DNA from: Kushneria phosphatilytica
GTDB taxonomy: Bacteria; Pseudomonadota; Gammaproteobacteria; Pseudomonadales; Halomonadaceae
Direction of reading: 5' to 3'
Assembly: GCF_008247605.1 (NCBI RefSeq)
Contig: NZ_CP043420.1
Location: forward strand, 3,286,001 to 3,350,000
DNA length: 64,000 nucleotides
Positions within the stretch are counted from its first letter, which is position 1; each line of letters opens with the position of its first letter. Positions 39,289 to 50,084 of the stretch are shown in pieces. The translations under genes were made by a program, and so were the position numbers. The notes under the pieces are model-generated. The model searched no databases, was not told where the DNA came from, and saw nothing but the letters and a program-made list of their open reading frames with translations.

Positions 39289-42200
39289 AACTGGCCGATC
39301 TGGCTGTCCAGCGTCCGGTCGCCACGGCCGTGGCCTCCACGCTGCTGGTCCTGTTCGGTGTACTTGCGTTTCTGGAACTGCCGATTCGCGAATATCCTGC
39401 CATCGAGGAGCCCGAGGTCACCGTCGAGGTCGGCTACCCGGGCGCCTCGGCCGCGGTCGTGGAGTCGCGCATTACCCAGCGGGTGGAAGATGCCGTCTCC
39501 GGCATCGAGGGACTCAGGACCATCGAGTCCGAAAGCGAGGATGGCGAGGCCGATATTTCACTGATCTTTACCAGTGATACCGACCTCGACACCGCCGCCA
39601 ACGATGTCCGCGACCGGGTCGGTCGAATCGTTGATAACCTGCCTGACCAGGCCGATCCCCCCGAGATCAGCAAGGATCAGGGGGGCAGCGACACCCTGAT
39701 GGTGCTGGCCCTGCAAGCGGAGTCGATGAGCGCCATGGCGCTGTCGGACTACGCCGATCGCTACCTGCTCGACCGCTTTTCGACTATCAGTGGCGTTTCC
39801 CGGGTACGCCTGTGGGGAGCGCAGCTGCCCACCATGCGCATCGAACTCGATCGTCAGGCGATGGCCGCGCGTGATGTGACTGTCGAGGATGTCGCCGATG
39901 CCCTGGCCCGTGAGAACGTGGAGTATCCGGGCGGACGCATCGAATCTGCCACCCGCGAGTTCAGCGTCCGCCTGCTGCCGGGTTACGAGCGCAGCCGTGA
40001 TTTCGAGTCGCTGGTCGTTCACCGTGGCGAGGCCACCGATACGGTTACGCTGAACGATATTGCCCGGGTGCGCCTCGGGCCGGATACCCTGCGCGAAGCC
40101 TTCGAGGATGATGGCAACCCCATTGTCGCGATCGCCATCAGTCGCCAGAGCACGGCCAATACACTGGCCATCGCCGAGGGCGTTTATCGGGTTCTCGACG
40201 AGCTGAAAGACGATCTGCCGGAAGGCCTGTCGATCGACGTGCGCAATGACGATACCCGCTACATTGCTGCCGCCCTGCATGAGGTCAGCGTGACCCTCGC
40301 AATCGCGGTACTGATGGTGGTGGGCGTTATCATCGCGTTTCTCGGCTCCTGGCGGGCGGCGCTGGTCGCGGCCGTGGCGATCCCGGTCTCGCTGCTGGCC
40401 AGCGGCATCGTGCTGTTGTGGCTCGGTTTCAGCCTCAACCTGCTGACCCTGCTGGCGCTGGTGCTGGCGGTCGGCCTGGTGGTAGATGATGCCATCGTCA
40501 TGGTGGAAAACATTCAGCGCCACCTGGAGGCGGGTGACACCCCGCTGGTCGCCGCCTGGCGAGGCGCCCGGCAGGTTGCCTTCGCCATTCTCGCCACCAG
40601 TCTGGTGCTCAGTGCCGTCTTTCTGCCGATCACCCTGATGAGCGGACAAACCGGCCGACTGTTTACCGAATTTGCCGTCACCATTGTGGCCACCATCGCC
40701 TTCTCCACTTTTGTCTCGCTGACCCTCACCCCCATGCTGGCTTCCTGCCTGCTGCGTTTGCTCCCCGAGCGCTCGAACCGTCGTCAGCCCGTCATCGATC
40801 GGCTGCTGGCCGCGCTGGAAAGGCGCTACGCGGGGATGCTGCAACGCTTGCGCAGTCGGCCGCTGCTGGCCGGCGCCGGCTTCATGGCCATCACCCTGAC
40901 CGCGGTGGCCCTGACCCTGAGCCTGCCGGGTGAGTATGAGCCCTATGAGGACCGCGGCAGCCTGCGCCTTTACGCCCGCGCCGAAGAGGGGACCAATTTC
41001 GAGGAGATGGTCAGACGCATGCACGCCATGGGTGAGGCCATGGGCCCGGCCCTGCCCGATTCGGCCATCAGCAACGTGCTGATGCGTGTCCCTACACCCG
41101 GTAACAGTGAAGGCGCCGTCAACGTCGGCCGCTGGATCGTCAGTTTTGCGCCCTGGCATGAACGCAGGCTCACCACCCGTGAAGTGGCTGGCAAGCTGCG
41201 CCAACAGCTGAGCGACTTTGCACCGCTACAGATTTCGACCTGGCTGCCGGAAGGGCTCTCTTCCAGTCACGGCGCCCCGGTCCAGTTCGTACTCGGTGGC
41301 CCCTCCTATGAAACACTCAAGCGCTGGCAGGAAATCCTGATGCCACTATGGGAGCGTTATCCCGGGCTGGAGGAGCTACAGAGCGATTATGTCGAGAGCA
41401 CTCCACAGCTCGAAGTGCGGTTTGATCGCGCCCGCGCCGCCCAGCTGGGAGTGAATGCCGAAACCGTCGGCGAGGCGCTGGAGACCTTCTTCGGCGGTCG
41501 AACCCTGACCACCTTCGAACGCGATGGCCAGTCCTATGATGTATTGCTGCAGGGCCAGCGCAACGATCGCCTCACCCCCGAGGCAATCGGCGAGCTGCGG
41601 GTGCGCACGGCCAGCGGCGAACTGGTGCGGCTGGATAACCTGGTCAATATCCGCGAAGTCGCTGTTTCACGCACGCTCAACCGCTATAACCGATTGCGAG
41701 CGATCACCTTCTCTGCCAATACCACCGATGGCTACGCGCTCTCCGAAGTGCTCGAGCACATGCGCGGGACCGTTGAGCAGGCACTGCCGGACAACGCTCG
41801 GGTGGACTACAAGGGCGCCTCACAGGATCTGATCGAGGCTGGCCGGGATCTGGCGCTGGTATTTACCATCGCCCTGCTGGTGACCTGGCTGGTACTCGCC
41901 GCGCAGTTCGAGAGTCTGCTCAGCCCGCTGGTGGTGATGCTGACCGTACCGCTCGGCCTGATCGGTGCCAGCACCGGGCTGGTGGTGTTCGGCCAGAGTC
42001 TGAGTCTTTATGCCCAGATCGGACTGCTGATCCTGATCGGGTTGGCGGCCAAGAACGGCATCCTCATCGTCGAGTTTGCCAATCAGCTGCGCGATCACGG
42101 TCACGCCCTGAGCGACGCCGTGATCGAGGCCTCGCGAGCGCGACTGCGCCCCATCCTGATGACCTCGGTCTCGACCATGGCCGGCGCCCTGCCCCTGCTG

Positions 42201-42395
42201 CTGGCCACCGGCCCGGGGGCCAACAGCCGGCTGGGACTGGGCGTGACGCTGTTCTTTGGCTGCGCCAGCGCCGGCCTGCTGACGCTGATCATCGTACCGC
42301 TGGCCTATCAGTGGCTGACCGGCCGCCAGCGCAGTCCCGGCCATCGTGCCCGCCAGCTCAGGCAGGAGCTGGATGAGCGACACCGGGAGGAATGA
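39285..42395 (+). CDS. RND multidrug efflux transporter
   Basis: A proton-driven inner-membrane pump of 1036 residues, AcrB/MexB superfamily. The first membrane segment is followed by a periplasmic porter domain. The proton-relay Asp pair is in GLVVDDAIVMVENIQRH in TM4, and GLAAKNGILIVEFANQL in TM10 holds the relay Lys. A second large periplasmic loop lies between TM7 and TM8, giving twelve segments in all. Length is standard for this family. It is translationally coupled to the adaptor. No outer-membrane factor gene is adjacent, so it probably shares a TolC-like channel. Substrate range cannot be read. Confidence 0.93.
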   Translation: MKLADLAVQRPVATAVASTLLVLFGVLAFLELPIREYPAIEEPEVTVEVGYPGASAAVVESRITQRVEDAVSGIEGLRTIESESEDGEADISLIFTSDTDLDTAANDVRDRVGRIVDNLPDQADPPEISKDQGGSDTLMVLALQAESMSAMALSDYADRYLLDRFSTISGVSRVRLWGAQLPTMRIELDRQAMAARDVTVEDVADALARENVEYPGGRIESATREFSVRLLPGYERSRDFESLVVHRGEATDTVTLNDIARVRLGPDTLREAFEDDGNPIVAIAISRQSTANTLAIAEGVYRVLDELKDDLPEGLSIDVRNDDTRYIAAALHEVSVTLAIAVLMVVGVIIAFLGSWRAALVAAVAIPVSLLASGIVLLWLGFSLNLLTLLALVLAVGLVVDDAIVMVENIQRHLEAGDTPLVAAWRGARQVAFAILATSLVLSAVFLPITLMSGQTGRLFTEFAVTIVATIAFSTFVSLTLTPMLASCLLRLLPERSNRRQPVIDRLLAALERRYAGMLQRLRSRPLLAGAGFMAITLTAVALTLSLPGEYEPYEDRGSLRLYARAEEGTNFEEMVRRMHAMGEAMGPALPDSAISNVLMRVPTPGNSEGAVNVGRWIVSFAPWHERRLTTREVAGKLRQQLSDFAPLQISTWLPEGLSSSHGAPVQFVLGGPSYETLKRWQEILMPLWERYPGLEELQSDYVESTPQLEVRFDRARAAQLGVNAETVGEALETFFGGRTLTTFERDGQSYDVLLQGQRNDRLTPEAIGELRVRTASGELVRLDNLVNIREVAVSRTLNRYNRLRAITFSANTTDGYALSEVLEHMRGTVEQALPDNARVDYKGASQDLIEAGRDLALVFTIALLVTWLVLAAQFESLLSPLVVMLTVPLGLIGASTGLVVFGQSLSLYAQIGLLILIGLAAKNGILIVEFANQLRDHGHALSDAVIEASRARLRPILMTSVSTMAGALPLLLATGPGANSRLGLGVTLFFGCASAGLLTLIIVPLAYQWLTGRQRSPGHRARQLRQELDERHREE

Positions 42396-42417
42396 GCGGG
42401 CACGCTCCGCATCGCGT

Positions 42418-43413
42418 TCAGCCGCCCAGGTGCAATGACTCCGGCAGTGCCTCCAGCGTCACTCGGGCACCGAAGGCGCGTCGCTGGCCGGGCTGGATAA
42501 TCCGCTGTTCGGCAAGCTCCGGGCGATTGAAGGCATCAGGGATGAATTCGGTGGGCTCCATGGCCACTGCCTGACGCCGTCGATTATCAAGCGTATCGCC
42601 GGTGAAGACGTGTACCGCGCCGTAAGGTTGAGCAAGTACCAGCGCCAGCGCACTGTGCGGGACTTCCAGCCGGGTACGGCAGAAACCGTCATCGTCGCGT
42701 TCCAGCTCGCTAAAACACCGATCCAGCGTCTGCCCTGCCAGCGTCAGGGTACGACTCTCAAGTCCGGTTTCACCAGCCTCGCCGCTCAATGGAATCAGCC
42801 CTTCATCGGTCACTACGCGACGCGTTGCGGGCAGCACCACCCGGGCATCGTCGACGGCGCCACCGGGCGGAATGAAATAGGGGTGCCAACCGCAACCGAA
42901 AGGCGCCTCACGGTCACCGATATTCTCGGTGACCAGCGACCACTCCAACCCCTTTTCATCCAGGGTGAAGGTACAGTTCAGACGCAGCGCAAAGGGATAG
43001 CCGGGCAAGGTGGTCTCGCCCACCCGAGTGGTCAGCATGATGTGTGCCGAGTGCTCATCAGCATGCTGCTCGGAGAGTTCCCAGTCCATGCCGCGCACTA
43101 CGCCGTGCATGGCATGCCCCTCACCCGCCACGATGGGCAACTGGTGTTCATGGCCATCAAAACCATAGCGCCCCTGAGCGATACGATTGGAGAAGGGCGC
43201 CATGATCGCACTGCGGGCGCCACTGCCCTCGGCCAGCTCGGTCGCACTGCGAGCACCATCGATGACCGGCAGGGGCTGCCCTTCCGGGCTGATCAGCACC
43301 AGGTCGAGCAGGGTCGCGCCCCGCTCGGCCAGCCGCAGACGCAAGCCGTGCTCATCGTGCACCTCGATAACCGGCCAGTCCCAGCAAGTCGTGCGATGAA
43401 TCGTGAATGCCAT
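42418..43413 (-). CDS. Aldose 1-epimerase family protein
   Basis: A cytoplasmic mutarotase-like protein of 331 residues that interconverts alpha and beta anomers of a sugar. The catalytic His-containing motif reads GEGHAMHGVVRGMDW, and the Glu region reads EPTEFIPDAFNRPE with upstream CGWHPYFIPP. The ATG at 43413 (MAFTIHRTTCWDW) is preferred over the frame extending to 43581, which has no domain content. It converges on the RND pump 22 bases after the latter's stop. The sugar is unknown. Confidence 0.85.
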   Translation of the reverse strand: MAFTIHRTTCWDWPVIEVHDEHGLRLRLAERGATLLDLVLISPEGQPLPVIDGARSATELAEGSGARSAIMAPFSNRIAQGRYGFDGHEHQLPIVAGEGHAMHGVVRGMDWELSEQHADEHSAHIMLTTRVGETTLPGYPFALRLNCTFTLDEKGLEWSLVTENIGDREAPFGCGWHPYFIPPGGAVDDARVVLPATRRVVTDEGLIPLSGEAGETGLESRTLTLAGQTLDRCFSELERDDDGFCRTRLEVPHSALALVLAQPYGAVHVFTGDTLDNRRRQAVAMEPTEFIPDAFNRPELAEQRIIQPGQRRAFGARVTLEALPESLHLGG

Positions 43414-43708
43414 CGTCGTGCGCTCCTCGAATTGCCTGAGTATCCGCAGAGCGTAGCCGAACGTCCCCATGACTCGCGATAGCCGTAAGCATTGATCCTG
43501 CCGGGACGGAGGGTGGCAGCACCGGCTGACAGCGGGGATCGGCCAGAGCAGGCAATGCTCGATAAGGGCCACACGGCACAATTAATACAAGCGAACCTTA
43601 ATGAAATGTTCACTTCTGCAAAGTAACCGCTTAAGCCCCGACCAAGAATGACTCCGTTGGCCTGCCTGCTCGCTCACCCGACCGATAACTACATCACGAG
43701 GACCCGTC

Positions 43709-45223
43709 ATGCCTGATTACATGCGCCGCTGGTTTCCACAAGCCGGCTTGCTGTCCCCCGCCGGTCTGGAGTTTCATTCCATTGCCGGTGCCAGCTTTCG
43801 ACCTGCCAATGATGATCCGCTGTCCCCGACATCGTCTGCTACGGCCCCTGCCGGCCAGCGCATTCACACTGCTATCATCATTGGCGGCGGCCCCGCTGGT
43901 ACCGCACTGCTGATCGCTGCTTCCAAACAGAAAAAACTGTGCGAACTGGCCCGCGCGGGGCTGGTCATGGTAGAGCGCGAGGCCGCCATTGGCGGCGGTC
44001 GGCTGGGCCAGTATGCCATTACCTCCGATACCACCGCCGCTACCTTCCTGAGCGCCGTGAAGGACAACCCCTATCCCGAACTGGCAGCGCTGATCGATCA
44101 TCCCACCGCCCGGCAAATCGCCCATCATGATGACACGATGGGGGTCCCCCTCGCTCAGGTCGGCCCCTTCCTGCGGGAGTGTGGTCAGCGGCTCCATCGC
44201 ATCGTGGAAGACCATGGGGGCGACGTGCTGACCGGGCATGAAGCCATTGACGCTCGACAGCGCAGTGACGGGCTCTGGTGCGTCCGGCTGCGCCGCGTGG
44301 CAGATGGCAGCGAACGAACCCTGCTGAGCCGAAGCGTGGTCATTGCTACCGGAGGTCATCAGCCTCTGGAGCGGCTGACACATGAACGCTTTGCCGGCGA
44401 TCAGCTAATGGCACGTGCCGGCAACAGGCTGATGCAATCCGATGAAGTTATCGAACTGGGCGGCGTCGAACGCGTGCGTGAGCGCCTCAGGGATTGTCGA
44501 TCGCCTCGTATTGCCGTGCTGGGCGGCTCTACCAGTGCCATGAGCGCAGCCAATCTGCTGCTTCGCGCCACACCCGCCCTGCCGCTGGCCGACAACGGCA
44601 TCACCCTGCTGCATCGTCGTCCACTGCGTCCCTTTTATCCCTCCGTGGAAGCTGCCCATGCCGACGGTTTTACCGACTTCACCCACAGCGATATCTGCCC
44701 GGTAAGCGGCTTCGTTTATCGTCTGGGCGGGCTACGACTGGAATCGCGTGAGCTGTTACTGCGCATGATGGGCATCAACGGACGACAGCCCGATTCGCGG
44801 CTGCACCTTTATAAAATGAACAATGCTCATGACCCCGGAGCATTGGACATACTGGACCAGGCCGATCTCATCATTACTGCCTTCGGCTACCGGCCACACG
44901 CACTTCCCCTGTTCTGCCCTCTGGGCAGCGCCATTGAACTGGCCGCGCAGGGGCCCGGCAGGCCAGCCATGGTCAACCGCCAGTGTCAGGTACTGGACAG
45001 CACCGGCCAGTCGATTCACAACCTTTTCGGCATCGGCCTGGCAGCCGGCTTTGTCCCCAGTGGCGCCCTGGGCGGTGAACCCAGCTTCTCCGGTCAGGCC
45101 AATGGCCTCTGGCTCTGGCAGAACGACGTGGGCATGATCATCGTCGATAGCCTGATGCGCCTGAGCACCAGTCACCTTGAGAGTAATCCCCTGTCCCACC
45201 AGCATGCCATTGAAGCAAGCTGA
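43709..45223 (+). CDS. FAD/NAD(P)-binding oxidoreductase, 504 aa
   Basis: A 504-residue flavoprotein with two dinucleotide-binding folds: IIIGGGPAGTALL near residue 57 for FAD and IAVLGGSTSAMSAANLLL near 270 for NAD(P). A third GIGLAAGFVPSGALGG motif near the C-terminus closes the FAD site. The first 50 residues are a variable leader. The overall layout is that of two-domain flavin monooxygenases such as the lysine/ornithine N-hydroxylase family, but the substrate is not recognised. GAGGA precedes the ATG. It borders the glycan cassette and is cut off from it by a strong terminator, so it is probably separately expressed. Confidence 0.75.
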   Translation: MPDYMRRWFPQAGLLSPAGLEFHSIAGASFRPANDDPLSPTSSATAPAGQRIHTAIIIGGGPAGTALLIAASKQKKLCELARAGLVMVEREAAIGGGRLGQYAITSDTTAATFLSAVKDNPYPELAALIDHPTARQIAHHDDTMGVPLAQVGPFLRECGQRLHRIVEDHGGDVLTGHEAIDARQRSDGLWCVRLRRVADGSERTLLSRSVVIATGGHQPLERLTHERFAGDQLMARAGNRLMQSDEVIELGGVERVRERLRDCRSPRIAVLGGSTSAMSAANLLLRATPALPLADNGITLLHRRPLRPFYPSVEAAHADGFTDFTHSDICPVSGFVYRLGGLRLESRELLLRMMGINGRQPDSRLHLYKMNNAHDPGALDILDQADLIITAFGYRPHALPLFCPLGSAIELAAQGPGRPAMVNRQCQVLDSTGQSIHNLFGIGLAAGFVPSGALGGEPSFSGQANGLWLWQNDVGMIIVDSLMRLSTSHLESNPLSHQHAIEAS

Positions 45224-45244
45224 TCCTTCTGTCCTCGTCCGTCA

Positions 45245-45282
45245 TGGATCGACAGCGCCCCATGCTGTCGATCCATTTTTTT
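45245..45282 (+). terminator. Intrinsic terminator after the FAD protein gene
   Basis: A 12-base stem TGGATCGACAGC / GCTGTCGATCCA with a seven-base loop, followed by seven T. Confidence 0.92.
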
Positions 45283-45440
45283 ACCTTGCCTGTTTATGCA
45301 TTGATTTAATCAAGGAACCCATGCCTTTTTAAACCTGAGTTAACATGCTGAAAAAGAGCTTACAAAAATGACCATACCAGCACAGCCAATTACTGGAATA
45401 AGTCAATAATAGCCGCTAAATCACAATATAGGTGGCTGAA

Positions 45441-46520
45441 ATGAGTACACCTTCAGAAGAACAGAAGCCATGGTTGACTGTCGGCATTGCGGCTTACAAT
45501 AGTGCCCCTTATATTCGACGAACGATCAATTCGGTTATTCAACAAACGGATAATGGAGTCAGGGTCATCATTGTTAATGATGGCTCCCGGGATGATACGC
45601 TTGCGCGCATCAACGATCTTGTTGACAGCTATAATACAGGTGATCGACAGCGTATTACGGTGATCGATCAGACCAATGCAGGTGTCGCTGCCGTACGCAA
45701 TATTGCGATTACAAAAGCCGACACACCTTATATCACTTTCCTGGATGGTGATGATTACTGGCTGGATCACTACTATGACAGTGTTTTGTCACTGATCGGC
45801 GATCCTGATCAGGCCGACTTTGATCTGCTGGAATACAATGTCCTGGAAGACAGGCGCCTGCTCGAACCGGAGCAGCGCGAAGGCAGGTTTGTCAGGTTCA
45901 ACCCGCTGGGTAATTACCGGGGCCCCCTGAGACCGGAACAGCTCGAAAAAATCATGGTGGCATCGAAATGGTACGTTTGGACACGTATCTATCGCAGTAC
46001 GCTGTTCGACGATCTGAAGTTCCCGGTGGATCTGCACTACGAAGACATGATGCTGGTGCCCCAGCTCTATCTGCGTGCCCGTACCATCATTACGACCGAA
46101 GACCCCCTGATTGCCTACAGGATCAACCTGGGGGGGCAGGTCTGCAATCCGGCGCAGCGCGATATTGATGATGTGGCCAGAATCATCGGCATTCATCTGG
46201 ACATTGCTCGCCAGCAGCGTGGTCATGCGCGAGACATGATGATCCTGCTGGCCTGCCAGAGCGCGCTGTACTACAAGATAATGACCAATATCCGACAGGG
46301 GTATATCGGCTCTCTTGGGCCGATCAGACACCTGCTATCCACCATTCGCCCCATGCTTTCCGACAGTAATGTGCACCTTCCCACCAAAACAAGGCTGCTG
46401 TTCATTTCACCGCTGGCCTCCAACCTTTATACCTGGCTCAAGACACGCCCGCAGGCTGCAAGGAATGTTATGGCGACCCCAACTTTCAGGAAATTCCTGG
46501 GGCGACAACAACACACCTGA
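45441..46520 (+). CDS. Family 2 glycosyltransferase, copy 1
   Basis: A GT-A fold glycosyltransferase of 359 residues. The N-terminal nucleotide-sugar-binding region is LTVGIAAYNSAPYIRRTINSV with VNDGSRDDT. The metal-binding DxD-like motif is FLDGDDYW near residue 106. A C-terminal region of about 150 residues, conserved with its sister at 50085, has YVWTRIYR and HYEDMMLVPQLYLRA. No membrane segment is evident. The ATG at 45441 fits an AGGTGG site; a GTG three codons earlier is the alternative. It is followed by a terminator and a separate promoter region for rmlB. Acceptor unknown. Confidence 0.88.
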   Translation: MSTPSEEQKPWLTVGIAAYNSAPYIRRTINSVIQQTDNGVRVIIVNDGSRDDTLARINDLVDSYNTGDRQRITVIDQTNAGVAAVRNIAITKADTPYITFLDGDDYWLDHYYDSVLSLIGDPDQADFDLLEYNVLEDRRLLEPEQREGRFVRFNPLGNYRGPLRPEQLEKIMVASKWYVWTRIYRSTLFDDLKFPVDLHYEDMMLVPQLYLRARTIITTEDPLIAYRINLGGQVCNPAQRDIDDVARIIGIHLDIARQQRGHARDMMILLACQSALYYKIMTNIRQGYIGSLGPIRHLLSTIRPMLSDSNVHLPTKTRLLFISPLASNLYTWLKTRPQAARNVMATPTFRKFLGRQQHT

Positions 46521-46554
46521 CATTCAATGCCTTCATCAAAATTTGTCATTACTG

Positions 46555-46586
46555 CCGCCTGACCGCCAACCGATCAGGCGGTTTTT
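46555..46586 (+). terminator. Intrinsic terminator after GT2 copy 1
   Basis: Arms CCGCCTGA (46555-46562) and TCAGGCGG (46574-46581) with an 11-base loop, followed by five T. Confidence 0.88.
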
Positions 46587-46817
46587 ATTGTTGAATAATG
46601 ATGCAAAATAAAAGCCTGAATAAAAGTATTACCTTCTTTTAAGCCTTTTCCAAAAGAGTCTTGAGACCCAAGTGATACGAGATTTAAAAAAATACATACT
46701 TTATAACAGAGTTCCTTGATTTCTCTTTATTGCAATCACTGCGGCACAATAGAACACATTTTTCTTCGCTAGATTTGCCCTCGACAACACCTCAAAAACA
46801 TTGTGAGGGCACGCCTC
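46587..46817. promoter_or_regulatory. AT-rich promoter region of rmlB operon
   Basis: Very AT-rich DNA between the GT2 terminator and the rmlB start. It must contain the rmlBA-aminotransferase promoter, although no consensus pair of elements is clear by eye. The sharp rise in AT content is unlike the neighbouring genes. Confidence 0.4.
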
Positions 46818-47897
46818 GTGAAAACGATTATTGTGACAGGGGGTGCGGGGTTTATTGGCTCCGCATTGGTACGGCATCTTATCCTTGATACAGCCAATCG
46901 TGTTATCAATGTCGATAAGCTGACTTATGCCGGAAACCTTGCATCACTGCGTGAAATCGCGGGCAACGACCGTCATCATTTCGAGCAGCGGGACATTCGT
47001 GACCTGACAGCCATGACGGCCATTTTCAATCGTTATCGACCTGATGCTGTCATGCATCTGGCTGCCGAATCGCATGTCGATCGCTCTATCGACAACTCTG
47101 CCGAATTCATGACAACCAATATCATGGGGACCCATACCCTGCTTGAAGCGGCACGTCATTATTGGCGACATCTACCCAGCGAGCGACGTGCCGGTTTCCG
47201 CTTTCATCACATCTCTACCGATGAAGTCTATGGCGACCTGGGGGAAACAGGCAGTGGTTTCGAGGAAACGACGCCTTATGCACCCAGCTCACCCTATGCC
47301 GCCAGCAAGGCCGGTTCCGATCATCTTGTCAGGGCCTGGCATCGTACCTATGGCCTGCCCGTGGTGCTGACCAATTGCTCCAACAATTACGGGCCATACC
47401 ATTTCCCTGAAAAACTGATTCCACTGACCATTCTCAATGCCCTCGAAGGCAAACCGTTACCGGTTTACGGCCAGGGCCAGCAGGTGCGTGACTGGCTGTT
47501 CGTCGAGGATCACGCCCGCGCTCTGCTACAGGTCGTGGAAAAAGGGCGGGTAGGAGAGACCTACAACATCGGTGGCAATAACGAAAAGAAAAACATCGAA
47601 GTCGTACACAGTATTTGCGACATCCTGGAAGACATTGCCCCGACAAGACCGGCTGGTGTCACTCATTTCCGGGATCTGATTACCCATGTCAACGACCGTC
47701 CTGGTCACGACGTCCGGTACGCCATCAATGCCCGCAAGATTCGACGGGAACTTGGCTGGACTCCACGAGAAACCTTCGAAAGCGGACTGCTGAAGACGGT
47801 GCAGTGGTACATCGCCAACGGCCAGTGGTGTCAAGCGGCGCAAAGCGGCAAATACAACCGTGAGCGGCTGGGCCTCATAATAGAGGAGCATTCATGA
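46818..47897 (+). CDS. rmlB: dTDP-glucose 4,6-dehydratase RmlB
   Basis: Converts dTDP-glucose to dTDP-4-keto-6-deoxyglucose, cytoplasmic, 359 residues. SDR features are the NAD loop [12 protein letters not shown], active-site [12 protein letters not shown] and [13 protein letters not shown] (Tyr-x3-Lys). The substrate loops [17 protein letters not shown] and [20 protein letters not shown] are also present. A GTG start at 46818 follows GAGGG; the GTG at 46803 lacks a ribosome site. It overlaps rmlA by four bases. The absence of rmlC and rmlD argues against rhamnose as the end product. Confidence 0.95.
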   Translation: MKTIIVTGGAGFIGSALVRHLILDTANRVINVDKLTYAGNLASLREIAGNDRHHFEQRDIRDLTAMTAIFNRYRPDAVMHLAAESHVDRSIDNSAEFMTTNIMGTHTLLEAARHYWRHLPSERRAGFRFHHISTDEVYGDLGETGSGFEETTPYAPSSPYAASKAGSDHLVRAWHRTYGLPVVLTNCSNNYGPYHFPEKLIPLTILNALEGKPLPVYGQGQQVRDWLFVEDHARALLQVVEKGRVGETYNIGGNNEKKNIEVVHSICDILEDIAPTRPAGVTHFRDLITHVNDRPGHDVRYAINARKIRRELGWTPRETFESGLLKTVQWYIANGQWCQAAQSGKYNRERLGLIIEEHS

Positions 47898-48847
47898 TGA
47901 AAGGGATCATTCTCGCAGGCGGCAGCGGTACGCGCCTCTACCCGCTGACACTGGCCACTTCCAAGCAGCTGCTGGCCGTTCATGACAAGCCGATGATCTA
48001 CTATCCGCTGTCGGTGCTGATGCTGGCCGGCATCCGCGACATCCTGATCATCACCACCGAGCGTGATCAGGGCAATTTCCGTCATCTGCTGGGGGATGGC
48101 GAGCGCTTCGGCGTCAATCTGAGCTATGCCGTGCAACCCAGTCCGGATGGTCTGGCCCAGGCGTTCATCATTGGCAAGCGCTTTATCGGCAACGACAGTG
48201 TCTGCCTGATTCTTGGTGACAACATCTTCTACGGTCAGGGTCTGCGTCCCAAACTGATGCGGGCTGCCGGACGAGATCACGGCGCCACCATTTTCGGCTA
48301 TCAGGTCCGGGATCCCGAGCGCTTCGGTGTCGTCGAATTCGATCGCCATCAGCGTGCCATTTCCATCGAAGAGAAACCGACGAATCCGAAGTCCAATTAT
48401 GCCGTCACCGGGCTTTACTTCTACGACAACGATGTTATCGGGATTGCCGAAACCGTCCGCCCATCGCACCGTGGTGAGCTGGAAATTACCAGCGTCAATC
48501 AGGCTTATCTGGAACGCGGCGACCTGAACGTGGAACAACTTGGGCGCGGCTATACATGGCTGGATACCGGCACCCATGAGTCGTTGCTGGAAGCCTCGAT
48601 GTTCGTGGAAACGCTGGAGAAGAATCAGGGCTACAAGATCGCCTGTCTGGAAGAGATCGCCTGGCGCAACCGATGGATTGGCGACGAGCAGCTGTTTCAT
48701 CTGGGCGATGCCCTGAAGAAGAACAACTACGGACGATATCTGCTGGATATCTTCGACAGCCGCGCCACCGAGATGGAGGCCATGGAAGACTACCTGCCAA
48801 TGATGCAGCCGGTCGTTCTCAACCAGGCCATGGGGGGTTCCCTATGA
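47894..48847 (+). CDS. rmlA: Glucose-1-phosphate thymidylyltransferase RmlA
   Basis: Makes dTDP-glucose from dTTP and glucose-1-phosphate, 317 residues. The nucleotidyltransferase signature is [12 protein letters not shown]. The substrate region includes [44 protein letters not shown] and [15 protein letters not shown]. It overlaps rmlB and the aminotransferase gene by four bases at both ends, showing tight co-translation. It supplies the activated sugar for the cassette. Confidence 0.96.
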   Translation: MMKGIILAGGSGTRLYPLTLATSKQLLAVHDKPMIYYPLSVLMLAGIRDILIITTERDQGNFRHLLGDGERFGVNLSYAVQPSPDGLAQAFIIGKRFIGNDSVCLILGDNIFYGQGLRPKLMRAAGRDHGATIFGYQVRDPERFGVVEFDRHQRAISIEEKPTNPKSNYAVTGLYFYDNDVIGIAETVRPSHRGELEITSVNQAYLERGDLNVEQLGRGYTWLDTGTHESLLEASMFVETLEKNQGYKIACLEEIAWRNRWIGDEQLFHLGDALKKNNYGRYLLDIFDSRATEMEAMEDYLPMMQPVVLNQAMGGSL

Positions 48848-49995
48848 TTCCCGTTACCCGTCCTTTCATGCCGCCGGAGAGCAGCTATCTCGAACGCATC
48901 GGCAGCATCTATCGTGCCGGGCACTGGACCAACAATGGCCCCCAGGTGCAGGAGTTCGAGCAGCGCATCACGACACTGACCGGCGTTCGGCACTTCCATT
49001 ACATTGCCAATGGCACCATCGCCCTGCAGCTCGCCCTGAAGGCGCTTCCACGGCAGGGTGAAGTAATCACCACGCCCTTCTCTTTCGTGGCCACGCTCAG
49101 CAGTATTGTCTGGGAAGGCTTTACACCGGTCTTTGTCGATATCGACCCGGATACCCTGAACATCGATGCCGATCGTATCGAGGCAGCCGTGACCGAGCGG
49201 ACCGTGGCCATTCTGGCTACTCATGTCTATGGCAACCCGTGCGATGTCCACGCCATCAAAGCCATCGCCGATCGCTACGACCTGAAGGTCATCTATGATG
49301 CGGCGCACTGCTTTGGCACCCTTTATCAGGGGCGCAGCATCTTCCAGCATGGCGATATCAGCATTACCAGCTTCCATGCCACCAAGCTCTTTCACACCAT
49401 CGAGGGGGGCGGCATCTTCACCAATGATGCCGAGTTGTCCGCGATCATGCGCTCTACTCGAGAGTTTGGCCAGGTGGGCCAGGCCGGCTACATGCTGACA
49501 GGCATCAATGGCAAGAATTCCGAAGTCCATGCCGCCATGGGACTGACCATCCTGCCCTGGCTCGACGACATCCTGGAACGTCGCGCTGATATCGCCAGAG
49601 CCTACGATCAGCGTCTCGCCGGCAGTGGTCTGCAGCGTCCTGCGGTCATCCCCGGGACGCGCAGCAATCATGCCTACTACCCGGTGCTGTTCACCAGCGA
49701 GCAGGCCCTGCTGGACGCCGTCACGCGGCTGGCAGAGATCGATGTCACGCCCAGGCGCTACTTTGCTCCGAGCCTGAACACCCTGCCGTGGGTACCCCAC
49801 GCCCCCATGCCGGTCGCCGAAGATGTGGCCACCCGAGTGCTCTGCCTGCCCAGTTATCACGATCTGGAAACAGAGAGCATCGAGCGCATCACCGATGCCA
49901 TTCTCGAGAGCCTGCCGCACAGTGACCGCCACCCCCCGGCGGCCATACCGGCCCTGTGCAGACCAGGATTGGCCAGACAGACCATGCGTCTCTAG
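48844..49995 (+). CDS. DegT/DnrJ/EryC1-family sugar aminotransferase
   Basis: A PLP-dependent sugar aminotransferase of 383 residues. The PLP-binding Lys is in [15 protein letters not shown] at residue 181, with [10 protein letters not shown] before it. The HATK-F-x-TIEGG pattern is close to VioA-type enzymes that aminate dTDP-4-keto-6-deoxyglucose at C4. The start at 48844 overlaps rmlA (ATGA); the frame extending to 48673 is part of rmlA's coding space. The predicted product is therefore a dTDP-4-amino-4,6-dideoxy sugar; C3 versus C4 and gluco versus galacto are not settled. No acetyltransferase gene is adjacent. Confidence 0.88.
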   Translation: MIPVTRPFMPPESSYLERIGSIYRAGHWTNNGPQVQEFEQRITTLTGVRHFHYIANGTIALQLALKALPRQGEVITTPFSFVATLSSIVWEGFTPVFVDIDPDTLNIDADRIEAAVTERTVAILATHVYGNPCDVHAIKAIADRYDLKVIYDAAHCFGTLYQGRSIFQHGDISITSFHATKLFHTIEGGGIFTNDAELSAIMRSTREFGQVGQAGYMLTGINGKNSEVHAAMGLTILPWLDDILERRADIARAYDQRLAGSGLQRPAVIPGTRSNHAYYPVLFTSEQALLDAVTRLAEIDVTPRRYFAPSLNTLPWVPHAPMPVAEDVATRVLCLPSYHDLETESIERITDAILESLPHSDRHPPAAIPALCRPGLARQTMRL

Positions 49996-50007
49996 ACGAT
50001 TACCGCT

Positions 50008-50030
50008 GCTGCCCGCACAGCCCGGGCAGC
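50008..50030 (+). terminator. Hairpin between aminotransferase and GT2 copy 2
   Basis: Arms GCTGCCCG (50008-50015) and CGGGCAGC (50023-50030) with a seven-base loop and no T tract. It may weaken read-through into the second GT2. Confidence 0.45.
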
Positions 50031-50084
50031 GGCGCACGTCATCAGAGGCACCACTCATGATCTCCAACACCGAGTGCTCACACA

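Noticed and set aside
39558..41204. 548-residue minus-strand frame opposite the RND pump
   Set aside because: It is a shadow of the pump gene with Gly-, Gln- and His-rich low-complexity content.
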